Shown: piece by piece, positions 6,660 through 13,050 of the stretch
Layout: each line of letters starts with the position of its first letter
Position numbering within the stretch: the stretch's first letter is position 1
Assembly (NCBI GenBank): GCA_020634435.1
Contig: JACKBS010000035.1
Coordinates: forward strand, 1 to 13,050
Reading direction: 5' to 3'
Source of the DNA: Ardenticatenaceae bacterium
Lineage (GTDB): Bacteria > Chloroflexota > Anaerolineae > Promineifilales > Promineifilaceae
DNA: 13,050 nt
Notes under the pieces: generated by a model
Database searches by the model: none
What the model saw: only the letters and a program-made list of their open reading frames with translations
What the model was told of the DNA's origin: nothing
Program-made: the position numbers and the translations under genes

Positions 6660-9600
6660 TAAATCAGACAACACTCGCTATCCTGATGAGCTGCTTCCCC
6701 CACCCATTCAACACTATATTGATGAACTCATTTATTCTGTCCAGGAACCCAATCAGATACTGGCCTACATCTTGGATATAGCTTTGGAACTTTTAGATGC
6801 AGAAAATGGATCTTTACGTCTAGTTAATCGACATTCCAACCAGCTAGAACTGCGGGTTATGAGACTCCGTTCAGGTAAACAGCCGAAGCCATCACATACA
6901 AATTTAGATTTGTATGGAGATAGCATTGTGGCTCAGGTGGTCCAAATGAAACAACCACTGCTTATTGATGACCTGAGCATGGGAGACTGGCCGCGAAAGT
7001 ATCATCCTTTAGACAAACATACAAAGATGTTTTCCGAAATAGCTGTTCCTCTTTTATCGAATGATAAAAAAGTTGTTGTAGGTGTGCTAAATGTTGAAAG
7101 TACGGAACGAGGCGCCTTCACACAAGAACATGTAAGATACTTGGAAGCCCTGGCTCGACGTGCTTTATATGCGGTACAAAGAGCACTGCTACTCGAAGCC
7201 ATACGTGCGATTGGGAAGAAAGTATTAGGAGAAGATCAAGAGGCTTTGTTAATAACAACAGTTGAGATGCTTGCAAATATAATGCTGGTTCCTGTTTGTT
7301 CAATTTGGCTAACAGATCCTAATAAGGGTTCGCTGGATTTAAGAAAAGCAGTTGGGCAACCTGTTATGGCACCTATAAAGCAAGGCGAAATCCTTAGAAA
7401 CGACAGTTTCATTGGGCAAGCAGTATTAAAAGGAAAACCCATAATAACTAAAAATGTACAAATAGAACCTACATTTTTACACCAAGATTTTGCCAAAGCG
7501 AATGGGTGGAAATCTGCGGTTGCTGTTCCCATTATGGCAGGAAGTGGAAAGAGTGACGACATATTAGGAGCCATATTTCTTTGTGCTACAGAAAAAAGAA
7601 ACTTTTCAAATCATGACATTAATTTGGCTATGGCCTTTTCTGATCAGGTTGCTATTGCTCTCAAACAAGCTCAGTTCCTGGCCGATAAAGTAAGACAAAT
7701 TGAAGTCACAAAGAGTATGCAGAAGGTCAATCAGGCTTTGATCACCGCTACTGATTTGAGTGAAATTCTCGATTTGATTGTTGAGGAGGCTACACAGTTG
7801 CTCGAAGGAGATGGCGGAGTTTTGTATCTAATGGATGAGTCGCTAAATTCCAACAAAGTTGTTGCCACGACAGTCAGTACTGTGCATGTACGGAATATGC
7901 AGACACCCTTAGACAGAAGTTTAAGTGGCTGGGTAGTACAACATAATGAAGCCGTCATCTGTGATGCTGATGACAACAGGATCGACCAGAATATCGCCAG
8001 ACGAATCAATCTGGAAACTATTATTGCCGTTCCACTGTCCCATAATAACAGGGTAATTGGCGCAATAGTCGTAGTTAATCGTCAGGGACGACAAAGCCAA
8101 TTTTCACAGAATGACCGAAATGTATTAGAGATGTTTGCCGCACAAGCGACAATCGCAATAAACCGGATGCGTCTCTATGAACGTACAGAACGTCACTCGA
8201 AACACCTCGACGTAATCAATTCTATCCTTCGAGAAAGTGTTGAATCCATTGATGTTGATTTGCTTCTTAAGAAGGCTACCCAACACATAAGTCAAACATT
8301 GGGATACAAGGTTGACATCGGCTTAGTTGAGAGTGAAAGTGTTGTATTAAAAGCTACAGCATACCAGGGAGAATATATCCCCAGACAAGATATTTGTGAT
8401 AAACGAATTTTTGATTTTCATGAGGGAATTATTGGGGCTGTAGCCTACTCTGGGCAACCATTAGTCGTATCGGATGTCACAGTCGACCCACGTTACTTTC
8501 CTTGCTTTTCTAAGACCAAATCCGAAATGGCTGTACCAATCACATCTGAAAGCAGAACAATTGGGATATTAAACATCGAAAGCGATAAATTTGGCGCATT
8601 TATACCAGAGGAACAACGGATTTTTATAGCTATTGCATCGGGGATCGCACTAGCTCTTGGAAATGCACAAAGATTAAAGGAACTGACCACACTTCATAAG
8701 ATATCAACAGCAATCAGTCAAGCTCAGGATTTAAAAGAGGTGATGAAAGAGATCGTTACCGCGTTTAACGCAAGTGCTAGCACACTTTTCGTCACGGAAC
8801 CGTCTGGAAGTCAACTCATGCTTGCTAAACAGGTCGGATTACCATCCGCGGTTCAGCGGCGTATTCTTCATCTCGAGAAAGGGCAAAGTATCGCAGGGAA
8901 GGTTTTGGAATCGGGAAAACCAATTATTGTAATAGATATGCTCAGTGACGAACGCTCTGATCAAACGATTAAAAAAGCAGATAACCTCCGTTCGCTCGCA
9001 AGTGTGCCTATCAAAATTGAAGAGCATATTAAAGGTGTACTAACAATCATAACAGAGGACATACGTTATTTTTCCGAACATGATATCCAATTGCTTGAAG
9101 CTGTAGCATCAAACATTGGAATTGCCATTGAGAAGCAACAGATGGAAGGAAACTACAAACGCCTCTTTCAAACTGCACGAGATGCAATCGTAATTTTAGA
9201 CCCACAAGGAAACATCGTGGATATGAATGCTCGTGCAGTTGAATTGACTGGATATAGTTCAGAAGAATTAAACAGTATGAACATTACTGAGTTAATAGTT
9301 GGAGAGGAGAAGATCGAAGAAGTTCGCCGACGTGTCAAAATATTAGCCTCTGGAAAAGAAGAGTCCATGGTTGAATTTCAACTCCGTCAAAAAGATGGCT
9401 CACTCTTATTTATGGAATCCAACCCCACACCGGTACAAAATGAAAGTAAAAAAGTCACCGCAATTCAGGCAATATGGCGTGATATAACTGACAGGAAGCA
9501 AAATGAAACTGTTATCAGCCGACAAAACGATTTGCTGCAAAGCTTGCTTGAATTAAGTCGTGTTCCTTTTAACAACCAAGCAATGGCGGTCCTAAAAGAA

Positions 9601-11178
9601 CGGGCCTGCCGACTAGCATGCCAATTAACGAATAGTGATGATGCACTTATTAATGATGTGCTGCATTCAAGTATACGCTTTTCCCCGACACTGTCTCCCA
9701 GTGATGATAATGCTATCTCTGTAACTATAAACAAAGTTGCGGCAACAGGTGAGTCAATCATTTCTAATACATCACCTTTGGAAGCACTCGATTACGCCAA
9801 TACAACTAGCAACACTCAAAAAGCGCAACATTTGCTGTGTATTCCACTCAAGTCAAAAAATCAAGTGATCGGTGTTCTGAGTGTCATACGAAAAGCAAGC
9901 AAGACAGCGCTGCCATTTTCACCTGAAGATGATATACGTCTGAAAATGTTTGCCCATAGTCTTACTTTAGCAATGGAATATGTTCGCCTAGAAGAGCACC
10001 AACGAAAGCAACATGCAGCGGCAAAAGTGTTGGAACAAATGAGTCTTGTAGGCGCGTTTTTAAGCCACAAAGTTGGAGGGTATCTGGGTGCTGTAGCTTT
10101 TACGACTCGTGAATTGCGGCAGCAGTTACAATCGGAAGACAAAACAACTTCTGAGTTAATGGATACACTCGAGGAAATTAGTCGAGTTGCAGTTCACGTA
10201 GTTAGGCAGCTACGAGGTCTCGAACAACCGCTTCAGTTATCCCCAAATGAAGCAGTTTACTTACAGCCTCTTATCGATCAGGCAATAAAACAGGCAAAAG
10301 TACCTAACAAGATCATAGCAAAATTATACAATCTAGAATTGCCACCTGTCTCTGGAAGCGGACAACTCCTGCGGGAAGTTTTCGAAGGAGTGATTCGTAA
10401 TGCAATTGACGCGATGCCAAATGGGGGAACGTTAACGATTAAAGGACAACGTTCTCTTGATTCGTATGAGGCAATTCTGTATTTTAATGACACGGGTGCT
10501 GGTATCGATCCAAAATTAGAAGAAAGATTATTCGATCCTTTTTTTTCTACAAAAAAAGAGCTGCATGGATTAGGGATTGGCTTATGGCTTTCCCGCTTAT
10601 ATTTACAAACGCTGGGTGGTGATATTAAGATAAACCGAAAAATTGGACAGGGAGCTAGTTTTGAAATACGCCTATTAACAACACAACTCACAGAACAGAA
10701 CACAAAAGTGTTTTCATCAGTGGGGCAAGGGGAAAATATTCCGATAGTGGGCGAAGGGGAGCCAACCTTCATTCTTTCGACAAGACCTAAGCGCATTTTG
10801 GTTGTTGAAGACGAATCTGTTTGGCAAAAAACATTGGAAACAGCTTTAAAAAGGCGCAACTTACAATCAAAACTTGCCACCAGCTATCAGGAAGGGCTTT
10901 CGGCACTTACACTTCAAAGATTCGATCTTTTTATCATTGATGTCCGCCTAGTCAGCTACGATGAACAAAACCAAGAAGGTCTTAAACTAATCGAACACAT
11001 TTTGGCCGATGACCCAACCGCAAGAATTCTCGTTCTCAGTGCATTAGATGAGTTACTGACAATTGCGCAAAACAAGTTCAGGAAGTATCAGTCAAACATC
11101 TTTTTTATAAGCAAGGCAGATACGGCAAAAATCGAATCTATTCTTGACGATGTATGTTCTCAAGAGGCAAATATATGA
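6649..11178 (+). CDS. Giant soluble hybrid histidine kinase (GAF array, PAS, HATPase, receiver)
   Basis: This 1509-aa protein starts at ATG 6649, overlapping the regulator gene by 11 nt; its own RBS is weak, so coupling is likely. Approximate domains are GAF1 31-180, GAF2 198-339, GAF3 369-506, GAF4 528-673, GAF5 691-827, PAS 832-950 (ends RDITDRKQ) and a divergent GAF6 961-1115. A dimerisation helix at about 1125-1195 has a candidate phospho-acceptor His1140 in FLSHKVGGYLGAV. The HATPase_c domain shows the N box (VIRNAIDAM, Asn1251), G1 (DTGAGID), F box (FDPFFSTK) and G2 (GLGIGLWLS). The receiver at about 1381-1500 has Glu1387/Asp1388, phospho-Asp1431 (FIIDVRL), Ser1464 and Lys1489. There is no transmembrane segment or signal peptide, so it senses cytoplasmic cues. 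The H box has Lys, not Glu/Asp, after His, resembling the HRxNN-type boxes of some cyanobacterial and Chloroflexota kinases. Its ligands are unknown. Confidence 0.9.
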   Translation: MSINKSDNTRYPDELLPPPIQHYIDELIYSVQEPNQILAYILDIALELLDAENGSLRLVNRHSNQLELRVMRLRSGKQPKPSHTNLDLYGDSIVAQVVQMKQPLLIDDLSMGDWPRKYHPLDKHTKMFSEIAVPLLSNDKKVVVGVLNVESTERGAFTQEHVRYLEALARRALYAVQRALLLEAIRAIGKKVLGEDQEALLITTVEMLANIMLVPVCSIWLTDPNKGSLDLRKAVGQPVMAPIKQGEILRNDSFIGQAVLKGKPIITKNVQIEPTFLHQDFAKANGWKSAVAVPIMAGSGKSDDILGAIFLCATEKRNFSNHDINLAMAFSDQVAIALKQAQFLADKVRQIEVTKSMQKVNQALITATDLSEILDLIVEEATQLLEGDGGVLYLMDESLNSNKVVATTVSTVHVRNMQTPLDRSLSGWVVQHNEAVICDADDNRIDQNIARRINLETIIAVPLSHNNRVIGAIVVVNRQGRQSQFSQNDRNVLEMFAAQATIAINRMRLYERTERHSKHLDVINSILRESVESIDVDLLLKKATQHISQTLGYKVDIGLVESESVVLKATAYQGEYIPRQDICDKRIFDFHEGIIGAVAYSGQPLVVSDVTVDPRYFPCFSKTKSEMAVPITSESRTIGILNIESDKFGAFIPEEQRIFIAIASGIALALGNAQRLKELTTLHKISTAISQAQDLKEVMKEIVTAFNASASTLFVTEPSGSQLMLAKQVGLPSAVQRRILHLEKGQSIAGKVLESGKPIIVIDMLSDERSDQTIKKADNLRSLASVPIKIEEHIKGVLTIITEDIRYFSEHDIQLLEAVASNIGIAIEKQQMEGNYKRLFQTARDAIVILDPQGNIVDMNARAVELTGYSSEELNSMNITELIVGEEKIEEVRRRVKILASGKEESMVEFQLRQKDGSLLFMESNPTPVQNESKKVTAIQAIWRDITDRKQNETVISRQNDLLQSLLELSRVPFNNQAMAVLKERACRLACQLTNSDDALINDVLHSSIRFSPTLSPSDDNAISVTINKVAATGESIISNTSPLEALDYANTTSNTQKAQHLLCIPLKSKNQVIGVLSVIRKASKTALPFSPEDDIRLKMFAHSLTLAMEYVRLEEHQRKQHAAAKVLEQMSLVGAFLSHKVGGYLGAVAFTTRELRQQLQSEDKTTSELMDTLEEISRVAVHVVRQLRGLEQPLQLSPNEAVYLQPLIDQAIKQAKVPNKIIAKLYNLELPPVSGSGQLLREVFEGVIRNAIDAMPNGGTLTIKGQRSLDSYEAILYFNDTGAGIDPKLEERLFDPFFSTKKELHGLGIGLWLSRLYLQTLGGDIKINRKIGQGASFEIRLLTTQLTEQNTKVFSSVGQGENIPIVGEGEPTFILSTRPKRILVVEDESVWQKTLETALKRRNLQSKLATSYQEGLSALTLQRFDLFIIDVRLVSYDEQNQEGLKLIEHILADDPTARILVLSALDELLTIAQNKFRKYQSNIFFISKADTAKIESILDDVCSQEANI

Positions 11179-11663
11179 AGGCTCAAAGTGGTGACAAAGA
11201 TATCATCTGGATTATCGAAGACGATCCGCTCTGGCAATCGAGTTTATCCTCTCTATTAAAGCGCTTGGGATACGAAACAATTAACACCTTTGACTATAGT
11301 GATACTGTTTCTACCTTGACTCGCCTCAAAAAGATGCCCTGTTTGGCAATTGTCGATTTACATTTGAGCTCAAGTGGTAGTGCTCATGAATTTGATGGTT
11401 TACAAGTTCTTAAACTATTAAAAGCCCATAATATTTATGCTATTATCATCTCTTCTTTTAGCAGAATACATGCTGATTTGCTTGCGGATGCCATTGAAGT
11501 CCGGAATATTATCGACAAGATTAGGTTTACTGATGAAGGGTATGAGGCATTTTTTATTGAAAAGATCCACTCTGTTATCACCTATGCAAACGCCGCAAGG
11601 CAAGCAGAAGGTGCTTCAGACACGCAGCAATCCCGTCTGGGTGACCTTCCGCTTGATTTCTAA
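11175..11663 (+). CDS. Stand-alone receiver-domain response regulator
   Basis: This 162-aa protein starts at ATG 11175, overlapping the kinase stop by 4 bp (ATGA), with AGAGG about 7 nt upstream. An earlier in-frame ATG at 11154 is less likely. It is a single receiver domain: the acidic pocket is Glu15, Asp16, Asp17 (IIEDDPLW), the phospho-acceptor is Asp61 (AIVDLHL), Ser93/Ser94 is the switch hydroxyl and Lys115 (IIDKIRF) the conserved lysine. About 40 C-terminal residues look like a helix and a flexible tail, not a DNA-binding or enzymatic output domain. It starts with a motif very like that of the kinase's fused receiver (VEDESVWQ versus IEDDPLWQ), so the two may have arisen by duplication. 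It is the last gene of the operon and probably relays phosphate or competes with the fused receiver. Confidence 0.88.
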   Translation: MKAQSGDKDIIWIIEDDPLWQSSLSSLLKRLGYETINTFDYSDTVSTLTRLKKMPCLAIVDLHLSSSGSAHEFDGLQVLKLLKAHNIYAIIISSFSRIHADLLADAIEVRNIIDKIRFTDEGYEAFFIEKIHSVITYANAARQAEGASDTQQSRLGDLPLDF

Positions 11664-11872
11664 CTTTCTATGCATGAAAAAAAATCTGTATAACATTTAC
11701 CAAATTAATATATTAGCCTTTAGATAAATCCAGCCTAATTCCTCTTAGAAATTTCCCTAAATAGCCTCTTTTCTACAATAGTAATATTTAAAACCGATAA
11801 TTTTTATTACACCCTCCTGTACTCTACAACAATTAAATATGCTTAGAAACGAATAACAGAAAGGAGGTCCTC
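11664..11872. other. AT-rich intergenic leader of the microprotein genes
   Basis: No ORF is supported in these 209 nt. There is no strong terminator hairpin after the response regulator. A possible promoter is TCTACA (11772-11777) and GATAAT (11796-11801) with an 18-bp spacer, which would start transcripts about 65 nt before the 33-aa gene. The evidence is weak; read-through from the kinase operon is equally possible. Confidence 0.3.
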
Positions 11873-11974
11873 ATGGTGTTCTCTGTAGAGCAGTTAGTTA
11901 TTTTAGCAATGTTCTGGTTTGTGATTGGTCTGATCGCCGGTGTACGTCTGTCAAGACCAAGCAACAGATTCTAA
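11873..11974 (+). CDS. 33-aa single-span membrane microprotein
   Basis: ATG at 11873 is preceded by AAAGGAGG (11860-11867), an almost ideal Shine-Dalgarno with 5 nt spacing. This is the main argument that so short a frame is translated. The product has a short acidic-to-neutral N-terminus (MVFSVEQ), a hydrophobic helix of about 17 residues (roughly residues 8-24, LVILAMFWFVIGLIAGV) and a basic tail (RLSRPSNRF). By the positive-inside rule the C-terminus should face the cytoplasm. There is no signal-peptidase site or lipobox. The stop is followed after 2 nt by a strong hairpin. I recognise no family. It could be a small membrane regulator of a neighbouring sensor or transporter, a toxin-like peptide, or a leader peptide; nothing in the sequence decides among these. 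Confidence 0.65.
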   Translation: MVFSVEQLVILAMFWFVIGLIAGVRLSRPSNRF

Positions 11975-11976
11975 AG

Positions 11977-12016
11977 CTGTGGAGTTGCCTGGCTTAACAT
12001 CCAGGCAACTCCACAG
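11977..12016 (+). terminator. Perfect 16-bp hairpin between the two microprotein genes
   Basis: CTGTGGAGTTGCCTGG (11977-11992) is exactly complementary to CCAGGCAACTCCACAG (12001-12016), with the 8-nt loop CTTAACAT. An A-T and a G-T pair can extend it to 18 bp. It begins 2 nt after the stop of the 33-aa gene. There is no T-run after the stem (TTCATCGG follows), so it may be a leaky terminator, a processing or stabilising element, or a differential-expression element between the two small genes. Confidence 0.7.
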
Positions 12017-12055
12017 TTCATCGGTTTGCGAAACAATTCTTCCGGGAGGCCAAAA

Positions 12056-12172
12056 ATGACAATTTCAATATCTCTAACTTTATTTGGTGTTCTTTTGGTA
12101 ATAGCATTTACCTTGGGATTACTTAGCCCACTTCTAATCGTTCTATATCTTGTCTGGACAGCCGACATTTAG
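12056..12172 (+). CDS. 38-aa single-span hydrophobic microprotein
   Basis: ATG at 12056 follows GGGAGG (12044-12049) with 6 nt spacing, a strong ribosome-binding site. The product is hydrophobic along almost its whole length (roughly residues 7-34: LTLFGVLLVIAFTLGLL, then LLIVLYLVW). It ends in a short acidic tail TADI and has no Lys or Arg. It could be one long transmembrane helix or two short segments broken at Ser24-Pro25. It lies 39 nt after the hairpin that follows the 33-aa gene, so the pair may be one transcript with the hairpin setting their ratio. I recognise no family. The coding call rests on the Shine-Dalgarno, the hydrophobic pattern and the pairing with a similar neighbour. Confidence 0.6.
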   Translation: MTISISLTLFGVLLVIAFTLGLLSPLLIVLYLVWTADI

Positions 12173-12232
12173 TTTTCTTCAAATAGGCAATTTTTGCAAC
12201 AGGCAAAATCCGGTGACTCATATTAAGAAATT

Positions 12233-12778
12233 ATGCTAAGCCAAATTTGTTGTTTTCCAATACAAATCAAAATGACACCTACTTTCGATGCCAATCAGCC
12301 TCAGTTGTATTTCCTTTTTTACAAAAGGCTACTCAAAAACTCAAAATTAGATGGACAAACGCAGCATATCATCTGTTACAATGCCTTGCATAACAGTCAG
12401 TGGAAGTGGCGTCCTGAGAAATTGGATTTCAAAAATGTAGATGAGGTTGGGGATAGCCATATATGGCAGAACCAACAGACTGGTCAATTCTATCGTGGGA
12501 AACAGCAGCTGCCCGCTTTCCGCCCTCTAGAAGAAGTTATTCTAGCACACTTGATCAAACACCCATGCGAGCGCCAAACCTTTTCTCAAATAATCGCCGT
12601 AGGTTGGCATGAGGAAGAACGCGATGGGGTCAGCAATGAATGCGTCTACCAAGTGATAGCCGGAATTCGTAAAAAGATCGAGGTCGAGCCTGGTACTCCT
12701 CGTTATCTACTCAATTGGCGTGGCCGACCAGAAGGTGGGTATTTGTTTTATCCAAATGGCTGTCCACCAAGTGAGTAA
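12233..12778 (+). CDS. Orphan OmpR/PhoB-type winged-helix protein
   Basis: The frame gives 181 aa from ATG 12233. An alternative start is ATG 12272 (MTPTFDAN...), and neither has a clear Shine-Dalgarno, so the N-terminus is uncertain. The C-terminal domain at about residues 92-173 matches a Trans_reg_C winged helix: an entry strand (GKQQLPAFRPLEEVILAHLI), helix 2 (TFSQIIAVGW), a recognition helix around SNECVYQVIAGIRKKIE and a wing ending in GGYLFY. The N-terminal 90 residues are not a receiver domain and match no family I know; they are rich in Gln, Asn, Trp and Tyr. As a DNA-binding protein without a receiver beside two receivers without an output, it may be the transcriptional output of the cluster, but it could equally answer to another signal. 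It converges with the FG-GAP gene. Confidence 0.75.
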   Translation: MLSQICCFPIQIKMTPTFDANQPQLYFLFYKRLLKNSKLDGQTQHIICYNALHNSQWKWRPEKLDFKNVDEVGDSHIWQNQQTGQFYRGKQQLPAFRPLEEVILAHLIKHPCERQTFSQIIAVGWHEEERDGVSNECVYQVIAGIRKKIEVEPGTPRYLLNWRGRPEGGYLFYPNGCPPSE

Positions 12779-12903
12779 TCTATTGGGAAAAAGCTTCCTA
12801 CCTCTCAGTCGGGTCTAAGGAGCGTTCAGCGGTAAAGCACCTAAGTCTAATTTCGATTTAGTTAAGATAGCTAGCTTCTCTAAAAATAGTGGAAAGACAG
12901 ACG

Positions 12904-12932
12904 CCTTGTGGTGGTGAGAATGTACCACAAGG
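12904..12932 (-). terminator. Hairpin downstream of the FG-GAP gene
   Basis: CCTTGTGGT (12904-12912) and ACCACAAGG (12924-12932) form a 9-bp stem with an 11-nt loop. On the minus strand it starts 12 nt after the FG-GAP stop and is followed by CGTCTGTCTTTCC, a weak pyrimidine tract. It probably ends the minus-strand transcript, and may also stop read-through from the winged-helix gene. Confidence 0.4.
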
Positions 12933-12944
12933 GCAAATCTATCG

Positions 12945-13050
12945 TCAGGGAGTCGTATCAAACGTTCCTTCACCCTGGTTAAACCAGACCCGGTAATTGT
13001 TGTCATATGCAGCGGCAAAAATATCTATACGGCCGTCCCCATTAAACTCA
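12945..13050 (-). CDS. FG-GAP/VCBS repeat protein, C-terminal fragment (enters from right edge)
   Basis: Reading the minus strand from the edge gives 34 codons and a TGA at 12947-12945. The residues include FNGDGRIDIFAAAYD, then YRVWFNQGEGTF. This is a typical FG-GAP/VCBS beta-propeller repeat: the NGDGRID loop is a calcium-binding DxDGDGxxD-like loop and VWFNQGEGTF is the closing strand. Such proteins are usually secreted or on the cell surface and act in adhesion or ligand binding. Only the last repeat is inside the window, so total size, signal peptide and other domains are unknown. It carries an ACGGCCGT copy at 13029-13036, which places it with the GC-rich native sequence. Confidence 0.75.
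   Translation of the reverse strand, partial: EFNGDGRIDIFAAAYDNNYRVWFNQGEGTFDTTP

Noticed and set aside
10278..10880. 200-aa minus-strand frame
   Set aside because: It is antisense to the HATPase and receiver region of the kinase; Ser/Cys/Phe-rich with no domain, so a shadow.
12815..13018. 67-aa minus-strand frame
   Set aside because: It overlaps the FG-GAP fragment in another frame; the FG-GAP reading has clear repeat motifs and this one has none.
1..13050. CRISPR arrays, tRNA or rRNA genes
   Set aside because: No regularly spaced direct repeats, cloverleaf-like sequences or rRNA-like stretches were seen on reading both strands.

Overview
The window looks like a piece of a large, free-living bacterial genome rich in signalling ATPases and kinases, most plausibly Chloroflexota (Anaerolineae/Caldilineae/Ardenticatenia-like). 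This is an inference from gene content: AAA-like ATPases with a C-terminal membrane segment, a BTAD-type activator, a giant multi-GAF hybrid kinase, a Tat-exported deacetylase and an FG-GAP repeat protein. No rRNA or other phylogenetic marker is present, so the assignment is tentative.

Layout. (1) Positions 1-3138, minus strand: a two-gene operon of paralogous AAA-like P-loop ATPases, joined by an ATGA stop/start overlap. The second gene carries a transmembrane helix and TPR-like repeats and runs off the left edge. (2) 3267-4238, plus: a Tat-exported polysaccharide deacetylase (CE4). (3) 4395-5162: a scar made of the 3' half of an alpha/beta-hydrolase gene (minus strand) joined to the 3' end of an IS3-family element (plus strand). 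The IS right end is intact; its left part and the hydrolase 5' part are missing. (4) 5337-11663, plus: a tightly overlapped signalling operon. It encodes a BTAD regulator with a C-terminal Clp_N-like double repeat, a 1509-aa soluble hybrid histidine kinase (six GAF-like domains, PAS, kinase core, receiver) and a stand-alone receiver protein. (5) 11873-12172, plus: two very small single-span membrane proteins (33 and 38 aa), each with a strong Shine-Dalgarno sequence and separated by a perfect 16-bp hairpin; neither is in a normal ORF size range. (6) 12233-12778, plus: an orphan OmpR/PhoB-type winged-helix protein. (7) 12945-13050, minus: the last 34 residues of an FG-GAP/VCBS repeat protein entering from the right edge.

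Two genome styles are visible. Positions 1-4605 are GC-rich and hold ten copies of the palindrome ACGGCCGT, all inside genes. The segment from the IS end (5163) to about 12.9 kb is clearly more AT-rich and has none. The motif reappears at 13029, inside the FG-GAP gene. The signalling cluster therefore looks like an acquired island whose left border coincides with the IS3 remnant.

Working model (inference): the kinase senses cytoplasmic ligands through its GAF/PAS array and passes phosphate to its own receiver and to the stand-alone receiver. Neither receiver has an output domain. DNA binding could be supplied by the separate BTAD/Clp_N and winged-helix proteins, and the two microproteins are candidate membrane-associated targets or modulators.
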